Below are positions 50,045 to 59,096 of a DNA stretch of 64,000 nucleotides, piece by piece. The stretch is from Methylobacterium sp. Leaf465 (lineage in GTDB: Bacteria > Pseudomonadota > Alphaproteobacteria > Rhizobiales > Beijerinckiaceae). The position numbers and the translations under genes are program-made. Each line of letters begins with the position of its first letter. Position 1 is the stretch's first letter. Below the pieces are notes generated by a model. That model saw only the letters and a program-made list of their open reading frames with translations. It was not told the DNA's origin and made no database searches. The stretch covers positions 405,762 to 469,761 of the forward strand of contig NZ_LMRA01000034.1 of NCBI RefSeq assembly GCF_001424705.1. Direction: 5' to 3'.

Positions 50045-50770
50045 ATGGCACCGATCTCCTCTTCGAACGAGCGTTCCCGCACGCGCGGGTCGGGCCGCCT
50101 CCGCATCGACACGGACCTCGCCGCCGGGATCGGTCTCGCATTCGTGGCCGGCTTCGTCGACGCGGCCGCCTTCATCGCCCTGACGGGCCTGTTCACCGCC
50201 CACGTGACCGGCAACTTCGTGCTGCTGGGGGCCGAACTCGTCTCGACCTCGACCGGCGTTGTCGCCAAGCTCCTCGCCCTGCCGGCCTTCGTGGGCGCGG
50301 TCGCGGCCACCCGGCTCCTCGCCCTGGCCCTGGAGCGCCGCGGCCGGGCGCCCCTGCGCTGGCTGCTGGCCCTCGAGATCGCCTTGCTGGCCGCCTTCTG
50401 CGTCGTCGGTCTCGCCCTCTCGCCCCTTGGCTCCCCCGATGGCGCGGCGGCGGTGACGGTCGGGATGCTCGGCGTCGCGGCGATGGGAGTCCAGAACGCC
50501 ATCGGGCGCCTCGGCCTCGCGCATCTCGCCGCCACCACGGTGATGACGGTCAACGTCACCCAGGCGGTGATCGACCTCGTCGACTGGGCGCGGGGCGCTG
50601 TGCCGCCTGACGGGGCTGCGCGGGGGCGGATGCGCCGGATGCTGCCCGCGGTGCTGGCCTTCGCCGTCGGCGCCCTCGCGGGGGCCTTCGGCGTCGCCGC
50701 CGTCTCGTTCGGCTGCCTCGTCATCCCGATCGCGGTGCTCACGGTCCTCGTGCTCCTTCGCGGGGATTGA
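50045..50770 (+). CDS. DUF1275 (YoaK) family membrane protein
   Basis: The protein has 241 residues and six hydrophobic segments. The family opening is clear: AAGIGLAFVAGFVDAAAFIALTGLFTAHVTGNFVLLGAEL, and the central GMLGVAAMGVQNAIGRLGL...TTVMTVNVTQAVIDL. It is an inner-membrane protein of unknown transport function. The frame runs open further upstream, but the ATG at 50045 fits the family. Confidence 0.87.
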   Translation: MAPISSSNERSRTRGSGRLRIDTDLAAGIGLAFVAGFVDAAAFIALTGLFTAHVTGNFVLLGAELVSTSTGVVAKLLALPAFVGAVAATRLLALALERRGRAPLRWLLALEIALLAAFCVVGLALSPLGSPDGAAAVTVGMLGVAAMGVQNAIGRLGLAHLAATTVMTVNVTQAVIDLVDWARGAVPPDGAARGRMRRMLPAVLAFAVGALAGAFGVAAVSFGCLVIPIAVLTVLVLLRGD

Positions 50771-50790
50771 GCCGCGGCGCGGGATCGGAC

Positions 50791-52752
50791 TCAGGCGCGG
50801 CAGGTGAGCAGCCCGTAGGCGGTCACGCGCTGCCAGCCCATGCCCTCGACCGTCGCCATCGGTCTCACATAGGGTTCCGCAAGCGGGAAGACGCGCGCTC
50901 CGTCCGGCGGCGCCTGGCCCTCCCGCAGGGGTACTACGATCCAGGCGGGCCCGTCCGGAGCCGTACAGAGCGTCGCGACCGCACCGGCCGGCAGGTCGTC
51001 GGCCCGCGGGGGCACCGGAGGCGCGAACGGCCTGCGCTGGGCCTCGGTGGCGAGGCCGAGGGCGATGAGCCGGTCGATCCGCTCGGACCACAGCATCGCC
51101 AGAGGGCGCGAGAAGACGATGCTGGCGCCCTGAAGGTTGGTGATCCAGCTCGGGCGGCCCAGCGTCAGCCAGGTCTCGGCCCGCCCGTCCAGCCAGAGCA
51201 CCTCGCCCGGCCGGCGCGCGATGGCCTCGACGAGACCGGGCAGCAGGGTGCGGTCCTCGATCCGCCGGAACGCCCGCGCCCGCTCGTCCCAGAGGCCCAG
51301 GAGGGCGATGAACAGCGCCACGGCCAGGACCGGCCGCGCGACCCGGGACCGCTCGACGGCGAGCCACGCGAGGCCGGCCCCGAAGGCGAGCGACGGCACG
51401 ATCGGGAAACTTCGGATCAGGCTAAGGCCGAGATGGGCGCCCTCGGTCCGGTTCGCGGCGAGCCAGCCGAGGGCGAGCGTTTCGAGGAGGAGGCGGCCGG
51501 CGACGAGGAGGCCGACCAGACCCAGGGTCGCGCGCATCAGGCCGCGCGACGGCGCCAGCCGGTCCCGGCGAAGCGCCGCGTGGACCCCGACGGCGAGGAG
51601 GCCGGCGGCCGCCGCGATGGGCAGGTCGGTGGAGAACACCCAGGCGAGCCCCAGGAGGGCGAGGGTGATCCGGTCGCCCGGCGTCCCACGCGGGAGGATG
51701 CTGGCGCACAGGCCCAGGGCGGCGGCGCCGAGGACGGAGGTCACCCAGAGGAAACGCCAGGGCTGGACCTGGATCACCAGGAGCGACGACCATTGCTCCT
51801 CGAACACCGTGGTGGCCGCCACCCCGCCGGCGCCCGCCAGGAGCGCGGCCAGGAGGAGCCTCCGAGCCCGGATCGGAACGCGGGTCGCGGCGACGAGGAT
51901 CGTGGCGGCCTGCACGAGGGGCGGACCCCAGGCCTGGCTCGGCCAGAGCGTGGGGAAGAGGTCGGCACAGCGCTGACGCAGAATCTCGAGGAAGGCGGGA
52001 TCGACGGGCTGCAGCAGGCGCGCGAACAGCGGCACGCCGAGGCGGGCGGCCACCAGGATGGCGAGGAGACCCGGGACCAGGACCAGCAGCCAGCGCCGGT
52101 TCTCCGCCACCAGGGCGAGGACGAGCACCGCCAGGCCGGCCAGCCCCATGATCGGGTGGACGAGGCCTCCCAGGGCCATGAAGGCCAGGGCCCCTGCGCG
52201 GCGGCCGGACAGGCTCGCCGCGAGACCGGCGAGGACCGCCGCCTCCGCGAGCGTCCGGGGCGTCGCTAGCGCCTCGCCGACGCGGAAGATGCCGGGATAG
52301 CCGTAAGAGGCGGGCAGGACCGCCATCGCCGCGAGGACGACCCAGCGCCGCCGGCCGGCGCCCAGGGCCGCGGCCAGGGCCGAGGCGGCGCAGAACCAGG
52401 CGATCAGCCCGACAAGGCTGACGGCCAGGGCCGCCGGACCGGGCCCCAGCGCCCCCACCAGCGCCCGTAAGGCGACGGGGAACAGGCTGAAGCGCGACTG
52501 CCCATCATGGGTGAACATGAGGTCGCGTCCGACCCCGTCCGGATCGAGGTCGGCGAGGGCCCGCCCCACGTAGATGCGGGCATCGCCGTCGATCCCCTCG
52601 TAGGGATGCAGCAGGAGATAGAGACCTCCCATGCCGAGCGCCGGCCAAGCCGAGCGGCGCAGGACCGCCGCCCAGCGCGGAACGGCTCCGGGCATGGGGA
52701 CGGTATCCGGGACGGCCACCAGGGGGTCGGAGGTCCCGGACGCCGCGCGCAT
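50791..52752 (-). CDS. Large polytopic membrane protein, 653 residues
   Basis: The protein has about a dozen hydrophobic helices between residues 30 and 490 and a soluble C-terminal domain (RTLLPGLVEAIARRPGEVLWLDGRAETWLTLGRPSWITNLQGASIVFSRPLA). The overall plan (a short periplasmic loop with YEGIDGDARIYVGRALADLDPD after helix 1, many helices, soluble tail) resembles GT-C-type lipid-linked glycosyltransferases, but no motif proves it. It starts two bases after the stop of the flavoprotein gene, so the two form an operon. Confidence 0.75.
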   Translation of the reverse strand: MRAASGTSDPLVAVPDTVPMPGAVPRWAAVLRRSAWPALGMGGLYLLLHPYEGIDGDARIYVGRALADLDPDGVGRDLMFTHDGQSRFSLFPVALRALVGALGPGPAALAVSLVGLIAWFCAASALAAALGAGRRRWVVLAAMAVLPASYGYPGIFRVGEALATPRTLAEAAVLAGLAASLSGRRAGALAFMALGGLVHPIMGLAGLAVLVLALVAENRRWLLVLVPGLLAILVAARLGVPLFARLLQPVDPAFLEILRQRCADLFPTLWPSQAWGPPLVQAATILVAATRVPIRARRLLLAALLAGAGGVAATTVFEEQWSSLLVIQVQPWRFLWVTSVLGAAALGLCASILPRGTPGDRITLALLGLAWVFSTDLPIAAAAGLLAVGVHAALRRDRLAPSRGLMRATLGLVGLLVAGRLLLETLALGWLAANRTEGAHLGLSLIRSFPIVPSLAFGAGLAWLAVERSRVARPVLAVALFIALLGLWDERARAFRRIEDRTLLPGLVEAIARRPGEVLWLDGRAETWLTLGRPSWITNLQGASIVFSRPLAMLWSERIDRLIALGLATEAQRRPFAPPVPPRADDLPAGAVATLCTAPDGPAWIVVPLREGQAPPDGARVFPLAEPYVRPMATVEGMGWQRVTAYGLLTCRA

Positions 52753-52754
52753 CG

Positions 52755-54257
52755 TCAGGCTGCCCGGCGCGGCACCATGCGCTCGCTCGTCAGGGCGTCC
52801 TGTGCGCCCGAGACGCCCGCCTCGGTGTATTCCGCATCCTCGTTCACGCACCACGGATCGTAGCGGCGCTCCCCGGCGAGGATGTTCTCCACCGTGAGCA
52901 TCGCGGTCATCATCGCGTGGTCCTGGTTGTTGTACTTGTGCATGCCGTTGCGCCCGACGAGGTGCAGGCTCGGATAGGCCTGTTCGAGGTCCCGCCGGAT
53001 GGTGGCGACGTGGGCCTTGTAGTCCTCGTCGTAGACCGGATAGGCCTTGGGCTGACGCACGACGCAGGCGTCGACCACGTCCTCGGAGCGGATCAGCCCG
53101 ATCTGGCCGATCTCGCGCTTGGCCAGCGCGATGAGGTCGGCATCGGACTGCGCCCAGAGCCCGTCGCCCTCGAAGCAGAAATACTCCAGGCCGAGGCAGG
53201 TATGCGCCGCGTCCGGCACCATCTCGGGCGACCACGAGCGGAAGTTCTGCACGCGCCCGACCTGCACGGACGGATCGTGGATGTAGATCCAGTTGTCGGG
53301 GAAATTCCGGTCCGAACGCGCGATCAGCGCCACGGTGAGGAAGTCCCGGTACTGCAGGGCGCGGGCCTGGAAGGTGCTGATCGGCGCGGGCGAAAGCGAT
53401 CCGACGAGTTCGCGCAGCGGCGCCGAGGAGATGACGTTGCGCGCCGTGAAGGTCTCGCGGGTGCCGTCGGCGGCCTTGGCCGTCACGGTCCAGAGGCCGG
53501 TCCGGACCTCGTAGTGCAGGCCGTCCACGCCCCGGTCGAGGCGCAGCGTTCCGCCCTGGGCCGCCACCTTCGCGGCGGCCGCCTCCCACATCATGCCCGG
53601 CCCCTTGCGGGGATAGCGGAAGGACTCGATCAGCGTCTTGATCACGGGCTCGCCGGCGCGCGGCGCCCTGCGCAGGCCGAGGGAGCGAACCAGCGCGTCG
53701 CGGATCGCAGCCCCGAGATCGAGTCCGTTGATGCGCTGGGCCGCCCAGTCCGCCGAGATGGCGTCGCAGGACATGCCCCAGACCTTCTCCGTGTAGGTCT
53801 TGAAGAAGATCGAGAACAGACGTTCGCCGAAGCGGTTGCGGACCCAGTCGTGGAAGCTCTTCGGCTCCGCGATCGGACGGGCGCGGGCATAGAGGTAGGA
53901 GGCGACGCAGGCGGTGCTCTCCAGGATCCCAAGGTTGCGCAGGGCCTCGAAGGCCTTGAGCGGATAGGCGTAGTACTTGCCCTTGTAGAAGATCCGCGAC
54001 AGGCGCGGCCGCTCGATGAAGTCGTCCGGCAGCAGCTCGTCCCAGAGATCCACCACGGCCTTCGATTTCGAGAAGAAGCGGTGACCGCCGATATCGAACA
54101 GGTAGCCGTTATGCGCGACCGTGCGGCTGATGCCGCCGACCTGGGCCGGATCCTTCTCCAGGACCGTCACCGAACGCCCGGCCTTCGTCAGCAGATAGGC
54201 GGCGGTCAGGCCGGCGGGTCCCGCCCCGATCACGAGCGTTTCCGAGTGGTGGCTCAT
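52755..54257 (-). CDS. FAD-dependent oxidoreductase, UDP-galactopyranose-mutase-like
   Basis: The protein has 500 residues: FAD fold VIGAGPAGLTAAYLLTKAGRSVTVLEKDPAQVGGISRTV, then DIGGHRFFSKSKAVVDLWDELL and EKVWGMSCDAISADWAAQRI, as in the mutase/protoporphyrinogen-oxidase-like family of the amine oxidase clan. A later YPVYDEDYKAHVATIR and HLVGRNGMHKYNNQDHAMMTAM match the mutase-type C-terminus. It probably acts on a nucleotide sugar or lipid; the membrane protein encoded next fits a surface-glycan role. Confidence 0.85.
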   Translation of the reverse strand: MSHHSETLVIGAGPAGLTAAYLLTKAGRSVTVLEKDPAQVGGISRTVAHNGYLFDIGGHRFFSKSKAVVDLWDELLPDDFIERPRLSRIFYKGKYYAYPLKAFEALRNLGILESTACVASYLYARARPIAEPKSFHDWVRNRFGERLFSIFFKTYTEKVWGMSCDAISADWAAQRINGLDLGAAIRDALVRSLGLRRAPRAGEPVIKTLIESFRYPRKGPGMMWEAAAAKVAAQGGTLRLDRGVDGLHYEVRTGLWTVTAKAADGTRETFTARNVISSAPLRELVGSLSPAPISTFQARALQYRDFLTVALIARSDRNFPDNWIYIHDPSVQVGRVQNFRSWSPEMVPDAAHTCLGLEYFCFEGDGLWAQSDADLIALAKREIGQIGLIRSEDVVDACVVRQPKAYPVYDEDYKAHVATIRRDLEQAYPSLHLVGRNGMHKYNNQDHAMMTAMLTVENILAGERRYDPWCVNEDAEYTEAGVSGAQDALTSERMVPRRAA

Positions 54258-54418
54258 CGGGCAGGACCGTCAAGTTAACCGAAGGACGACACATCTCCGG
54301 GATAGCGCGCGAGTGGTTAAGGAAGCCCTGTCCGCGCCGGGGCGGGGGCCTCCGCGCGCAGGGCCCCCGGGGTCCCGCGGTGCGCGGTGGCCCTCCCGCC
54401 GTCGACCCGGCGCCCCAT
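54258..54418. other. Divergent promoter region
   Basis: 160 bases between the flavoprotein gene and the DUF3750 gene. No clear operator seen. Confidence 0.4.
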
Positions 54419-55180
54419 ATGCGCTTGGTCCTCCCGCCGTTCGGAACCGCCTTGCTCAAGATCGCCGCTCTCGCCTTCGTCCTCCTCTATCTCGCCCCCA
54501 TCGCGATCTCCGCCGCCCTCTACGCCCGCCAGACCCGCGGGGACTGGCGCTCCGCCGACCGGTCCAGCACCGGCCTCCTGCCGCCGGCCGCGACCCACCC
54601 CGAGGCGATCGTCCGGATCTTCTCGGCACGGACGGTGAGTTGGCGCGGCATCCTCGCCACCCACAGCTGGATCGTCGTCAAGGAGGCGGGGGCCTCCGCC
54701 TATCAGCGCTTCGACTACACGGCCTGGGGCCAGCCGATCTGGATCGACCGCTTCGTGCCCGACGGGCGCTGGTTCGGAAGCGTTCCCGACACCATCGTGG
54801 CCGCCGACGGTCCCACCGCGGAGGCGATGATCCCGCGCATCCGGGAGACGATCCGGACCTACCGCTACGCGCAGCCGGGCGATTACACGGTCTGGCCGGG
54901 TCCGAACTCGAACACCTTCGTGGCCGCCGTGATGAGCGCGGTGCCCGAGATGGCGGCGAGCCTGCCGGCCACTGCGATCGGCAAGGACTTCCCCTACGAC
55001 GGCCGCTGGATCGGCCTGACGCCGTCGCGAACCGGCCTGCGGCTCAACCTCGGCGGCTATCTCGGGCTGACGGTGGCTTGGGTCGAGGGCCTCGAGGTGA
55101 ACCTGCTCGGTGCCGTGGCGGGACTCGATCTGCGGCGTCCGGCCCTCAAGCTTCCCGCCCTCGGTCGCGTGGGATGGTGA
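54419..55180 (+). CDS. DUF3750 family protein with N-terminal membrane anchor
   Basis: The protein has 253 residues. One membrane segment (LLKIAALAFVLLYLAPIAISAALY) anchors a domain with the DUF3750 landmarks: HSWIVVKEAGASAYQRFDYTAWGQPI, PDGRWFG, YTVWPGPNSNTFVAAVMSAVPEM and AIGKDFPYDGRW. The WPGPNSNTF Ser/Asn patch suggests a hydrolase-like site, but no activity is known. Confidence 0.83.
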   Translation: MRLVLPPFGTALLKIAALAFVLLYLAPIAISAALYARQTRGDWRSADRSSTGLLPPAATHPEAIVRIFSARTVSWRGILATHSWIVVKEAGASAYQRFDYTAWGQPIWIDRFVPDGRWFGSVPDTIVAADGPTAEAMIPRIRETIRTYRYAQPGDYTVWPGPNSNTFVAAVMSAVPEMAASLPATAIGKDFPYDGRWIGLTPSRTGLRLNLGGYLGLTVAWVEGLEVNLLGAVAGLDLRRPALKLPALGRVGW

Positions 55181-55254
55181 CGGGCTCGGCCCCCACCGGG
55201 CTCCCTCGAACCATCCGACCGATGGACCGTTTCATGGCATCGGGAGGTGTGCTC

Positions 55255-55437
55255 ATGACCGTCGTGGCTTCGAACAAGATCTGGCTGGAAGGCAGTACCG
55301 CCCGGACCGATGGGCTCCCGGTTTCCGCCAATCCCTATCCGGCCGGATCGCAGGAGAGCGCGGACTGGCTGGAGGGCTACACCACCGTCGAGGCCGAGCA
55401 ACTCGGCGTCAGTCCGGATGCCGGCGAGAACATGTAG
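55255..55437 (+). CDS. Small protein with a ribosome-modulation-factor-like stretch
   Basis: The 60 residues include NPYPAGSQESADWLEGY, reminiscent of the NPF...DWL.GW repeats of Rmf-like proteins. The start at 55255 follows GGGAGG at seven bases. Cytosolic, acidic. The Rmf comparison is a resemblance only. Confidence 0.6.
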   Translation: MTVVASNKIWLEGSTARTDGLPVSANPYPAGSQESADWLEGYTTVEAEQLGVSPDAGENM

Positions 55438-55462
55438 GCCCGGCAGGGGCGGGTGATCTCCG

Positions 55463-55642
55463 CTAGCGCGTCAGGCTCGCCTTCACCGTTCCGGTCGTCG
55501 CCGGCTCGGCCAGGGCGGCGGCGAAGGGATTCAGTCCCCTCTGGTCGACCACGCTGGCCGAGTACAGCGACAGGGCCGCCAGCAGACCGATTCCCAACGT
55601 GGCCTTCAGAACCGTCCAGAGGCGGCCGGTAGCGGAGCGCAT
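55463..55642 (-). CDS. Small single-TM protein, 59 residues
   Basis: MRSATGRLWTVLKATLGIGLLAALSLYSASVVDQRGLNPFAAALAEPATTGTVKASLTR has one signal-anchor-like hydrophobic helix. AGGG precedes the ATG. No family. Confidence 0.5.
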   Translation of the reverse strand: MRSATGRLWTVLKATLGIGLLAALSLYSASVVDQRGLNPFAAALAEPATTGTVKASLTR

Positions 55643-56365
55643 GGTTCCATCCCTGACGTGGCGTTCAGGCTGCTTCGGCCGGGTTCGTGGCGCCATGATG
55701 GCCGGCCGCGGGAAAGCGCTGCCCCGAGGGGGCGACGGGGGCCAGGGTCACGGGCGGCTTCGGGGGTCGCGGATGGCCACGGGACACCATCCCGAGCAGT
55801 CCCGGTACAGCGACGGCAGCGCGGAGGCGAGGCATCGCGATCGACGTGCGTCGGCGCACCCGGATCCGCGGCGCCGCCACGAGCGGCTCCAGGGTCCGTC
55901 GCTCTCGTCACCGGCGTCCCCGCCCGGGAATGGGCATCCTCGGCGGCGATCCGGGGCGAGGATGCGCCGAGTTCAAGGGCTCGGCACGGGCCGCGGCCTG
56001 CGACTCCTTGCTTAGGCGTCGGCAAGGAACGCCCGTCGCGGCGAGACATTCTCTGCTCACATTCAGACAGTCGTGGCATACCAACGGGGTTCCCCGCATG
56101 CGCAACCATATCACGCCCAACCATCGCGCCCTGTCGGGGCCATCGATCGAGGCGGGTCAGAACTCCGGTTCCGCCGCCTCGACCCAGCGCCTCGAGCGGC
56201 TTCACGACGAGCACGGCGGGCCTGCGGCCGGCCCACCGTCCAGGCCGTCCGGCGCCCGCGTCTCACCGGCTTCCGACTTCGAGGGCTTCGGCTCGTTTTC
56301 CTGAGTCGAAGCCCGCACCGGACCGCGTCCCCGACGCGATCATTCGCCCTCACAGGATTTTTTCG
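55643..56365. other. Gene-poor stretch with one doubtful ORF
   Basis: About 720 bases. The only candidate is a 68-residue plus-strand frame starting at 56098 (MRNHITPNHRALSGPSIEAG..., ending at 56304), which is polar, Ser/Gly/Pro-rich and without a clear ribosome site. I do not call it. Confidence 0.4.
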
Positions 56366-56587
56366 ATGACCACCCTGACCCATCTCGATGCCACACCCCG
56401 CCAGACCACGAACGATGTCCGCAACGTCGACGCCAATCGGACCGGGCCGCACAGCACGTCGATGAACCGCGAACACCGCGTCGGAAACACCGTCGACCAG
56501 GTGGATCAGGTCAGCAGCGTGACCCTGCTCGGGTTTGCGGTGGCGGGATCGATCGTGATGCTCGCCGCCCATTGGCTGGTGGGCTGA
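56366..56587 (+). CDS. Small C-tail-anchored protein, 73 residues
   Basis: A polar N-terminal half (DATPRQTTNDVRNVDANRTGPHSTSMNREHRVGNTVD) is followed by a C-terminal membrane helix (SVTLLGFAVAGSIVMLAAHWLVG). CAGGA lies 11 bases before the ATG. The helix at the very C-terminus suggests post-translational insertion. Unknown function. Confidence 0.55.
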   Translation: MTTLTHLDATPRQTTNDVRNVDANRTGPHSTSMNREHRVGNTVDQVDQVSSVTLLGFAVAGSIVMLAAHWLVG

Positions 56588-56640
56588 ACCTCCGGGACGA
56601 CCGGCGGTCGCCGATCGATCGTAGCTGCATGGACGGACCG

Positions 56641-56958
56641 ATGACCCGCACCCTTCTGACCCCCGCCGCCTTGGCAATTGCCCTGTCCGCCTCCCCCCTA
56701 ACGCATCCGGCCTCGGCGGAACCGCTCGCGCCCACCGGCGGAGCGGGAAATACCGGGGTCACCACGCCGTCCATGGCTCCGGGCGCCGCGCCGCGGGCCA
56801 GCGACGCCGTGGGTCGCCCCGCACCGAACGTCGTGGGCAATCCCAGCCCCAATTCCATTCCCGGAAGCAGCCCGGGCCTGAACATCGGCGGCACGCCAAC
56901 CAGCGGGCCGCCCGGGACCGGTGGTGCGGCGGGCGGCCCTTCGATCGGCAACCAGTAG
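56641..56958 (+). CDS. Exported Gly/Pro/Ser-rich protein, 105 residues
   Basis: A signal peptide (MTRTLLTPAALAIALSASPLTHPASA) precedes a low-complexity mature part (GGAGNTGVTTPSMAPGAAPRASD ... PGTGGAAGGPSIGNQ). It resembles the 57904 product in plan. An ATG 12 bases upstream would add four residues. Probably an envelope or matrix protein. Confidence 0.65.
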   Translation: MTRTLLTPAALAIALSASPLTHPASAEPLAPTGGAGNTGVTTPSMAPGAAPRASDAVGRPAPNVVGNPSPNSIPGSSPGLNIGGTPTSGPPGTGGAAGGPSIGNQ

Positions 56959-57205
56959 CGGGGCAGCCCGGCGCCGCCCCGGTTCAAGGGCGACACGCCC
57001 GGCCGCCTTCCACCGGATAGGGCGTGACGACGGCAATCCAGGTCGAGGCCCTGCCGCCCGCATATGCCCGACAGCAGGCACCCCGCGTCGGCGCGTCGCC
57101 CGGAGAGGCGCCATCCGGCCCACGGAGTTCGCGCAACCATCGGATGATTCCGGCTCGGCCGTTCGTCTATCTCATGCCTCCCGAAACCCGGGGGCTGTTA
57201 CCTTG
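56959..57205. other. Possible small-RNA region
   Basis: No credible gene, yet the stretch ends in a strong intrinsic terminator (57206-57242), nearly 250 bases after the closest upstream stop. This could be the 3' UTR of the 56641 gene or an independent small RNA. Confidence 0.35.
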
Positions 57206-57242
57206 ACACCCGCGCGGTTCACGCCGTGGCGGGTGTTTTTTC
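57206..57242 (+). terminator. Intrinsic terminator
   Basis: ACACCCGC (57206-57213) pairs perfectly with GCGGGTGT (57229-57236), and a run of six T follows. This is the clearest rho-independent terminator in the window. Confidence 0.8.
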
Positions 57243-57903
57243 TGGCTTCGCCCTGGGACATCGTCAGGAATCGTCCGGCGTGACGGGCATTGGGCCGATC
57301 GACCGACCGGCCGGCTCGTCCGCCCTGCGCAGGATGCGCGCGCGACTCTATCGCTGAACGCGGCAACGCCCGTCGCGAGGAGGCGATCGGACGGGTCTGC
57401 GAGATCTGCGATGCCGCGCGAAGATCTGCGCAGCGCCGGCGTCCGATTGTTATCCGAGACAGGTCTCGAAAGGACAGGGGCCCGAGTAAGGCGATCTTCG
57501 CATGCGACAGCGAAGATCCCGGCCGTGCGAGCCGACCCTGACCGCCAATGGTCGGAACGCCAATCCATCGCGGGGATGCTGCCGGTGCGACGCACGTCCT
57601 CCTCGGTGCCAGCATCCGCGGGGGGCGTCCGTCGAATGCCTTCCCCGGTTCTGCGAAAGCTCTGACGCGTTTTTCGGTTCCTGTTGCTGGATTGTTGCTG
57701 CGAATCGTCCACGATTCGTGTCGAATTCCTCCGTTGAGGTCGACGCCCGATCAACCGTTAGGTCTCACCGCGCCCGCCCGGCTCCGGCCGCGGCGGGTTT
57801 TGATTGGCAAGTTCCGATTCGCAAGTTCCGATCGACAGGTTCCGATGGGAACGACGAAGACGGACCGACTGTTGCCCTGGTAATCTCGCCATCAGGACAC
57901 CCC
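57243..57903. other. Gene-poor stretch
   Basis: About 660 bases with no gene that I can support, but with a T-tailed hairpin at 57773-57800. The 57904 promoter must lie in the last 100 bases. Confidence 0.4.
57773..57800 (+). terminator. Hairpin terminator, copy A of a duplicated stem-loop
   Basis: CCCGCC (57773-57778) pairs with GGCGGG (57792-57797), with inner CCGG pairing and TTTT after it. The 25-bp stem-loop is identical to that at 58218-58242. Here no gene precedes it on the plus strand. Confidence 0.6.
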
Positions 57904-58170
57904 ATGATCAGAACTGCCGCCCTCGCCCTCAGCGCCTCCCTCTTCAGCCTGTCCGCCCTGGCCCAGCCCGCCACGGCCCCTGGCGCCGTCCCCGGCCAGC
58001 CGCGCGGCACCGTGGTCCAGGGCCAGTCGAACACCACGGGCAACGACCCCAGCGTGTCCGTCTCCCGGGGTGCGACCGGTGCCGAGACGGCGACGACGGA
58101 CTCGGCCGCGGGTGGAAATGCCGGCAAGCCCGAGCAGGCCGTCCCCAACAGCAGCGCCGGCGGCCGCTGA
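57904..58170 (+). CDS. Exported small protein, 88 residues
   Basis: A signal peptide (MIRTAALALSASLFSLSALAQ) is followed by a polar Gly/Thr/Ser-rich part (GTVVQGQSNTTGNDPSVSVSRGATGAETATTDSAAGGNAGKPEQ). The terminator hairpin at 58218 follows. Same plan as the 56641 protein. Unknown function. Confidence 0.65.
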   Translation: MIRTAALALSASLFSLSALAQPATAPGAVPGQPRGTVVQGQSNTTGNDPSVSVSRGATGAETATTDSAAGGNAGKPEQAVPNSSAGGR

Positions 58171-58217
58171 CGCCTGACGGCCTTCGGCAAGGCCTGTTCT
58201 TGACAAGTCCCGACCGA

Positions 58218-58247
58218 CCCGCCCGGCTCCGGCCGCGGCGGGTTCTT
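58218..58247 (+). terminator. Hairpin terminator, copy B
   Basis: Identical 25-bp stem-loop to 57773-57797, followed by TTCTTC. It lies 48 bases after the 57904 gene and may end both that gene and, in reverse, the convergent gene at 58280. Confidence 0.6.
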
Positions 58248-58279
58248 CATGCCCGGGGGTCAAGCCACCGGGGGCCGCC

Positions 58280-58561
58280 TCAGCCGACGTCGACGTCGAT
58301 GTCGAACGCCATGCCGCGGCCCGGCCCCTGGTCGGCATAGTCGACGAGGGCATAGCCGCGTTCCCGCAAGGCGGCCTCGAGACCGTCCCGGTGCTTTCGG
58401 AACGTCTGCCCGATCGCCAGAGGCGTCAGGCGCGGATGGCTCTGTCGAAGCTGGTCGACGCCGATGCTCAAAGGCGCGCCCTCGCGGTCGGCGATGCGGA
58501 TGAGGGCGGATGCCAGATCCGCGGCCTTGGTCTCGGCCGCCGATTTCGCCTTGAATGCCAT
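58280..58561 (-). CDS. Hypothetical protein, 93 residues
   Basis: MAFKAKSAAETKAADLASALIRIADREGAPLSIGVDQLRQSHPRLTPLAIGQTFRKHRDGLEAALRERGYALVDYADQGPGRG is a mixed, mainly helical cytosolic protein with protein-like composition. A purine-rich AGAAGAGAA lies before the ATG. No family recognised. Confidence 0.65.
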   Translation of the reverse strand: MAFKAKSAAETKAADLASALIRIADREGAPLSIGVDQLRQSHPRLTPLAIGQTFRKHRDGLEAALRERGYALVDYADQGPGRGMAFDIDVDVG

Positions 58562-59096
58562 GATCGGATTCTCTTCTCGTATCATCCGTGATGAGGACCG
58601 GCCCGTGTGGATCCCGCCTCGTGCCGGCCACCCCATCGCCCCCGGTGATCGAGTGGGCGGTCCGCGCCCTGCTGGGTTCGCCGGGCAAACGGAACGCGCC
58701 GAGCGTCCGCGCCCTCCGGCCCTTTCACCCGGCGTGGGAGAGGGGCCGAGCGCCCGTGCACGGATCGATACCGGGCCGGTGGCCGCCCCAACACATGTTC
58801 TTCCTTCGTTCTAGCAGATGCCGGGGCGGGATGCACGGGAGAACCGGCAGTCCCTCCAGACCCGAGGCGCGCCGGTCGGGCCGGCCTTCACGGCAACCAG
58901 GAGCTCGACGATGATCGAGGAACGGGAAGGGCGGGGTCCTCTACAACTAGGCTATAGCATCCCAATCACAAAGTCGTGTCTGAGTCTGCCGCCTTCAATC
59001 CGCGATAAAAGCCGCGGACGACCATGATAACATCAAGCAAGAGTAACGCGGCGTTCACTGAAGCTTTTGACGAAGACATAAGGTCTCCCGGGCTAA
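58562..59096. other. Intergenic before the c-di-GMP gene
   Basis: About 535 bases with no gene. The last 120 bases are AT-richer and probably carry the promoter of the 59097 gene. Confidence 0.4.
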
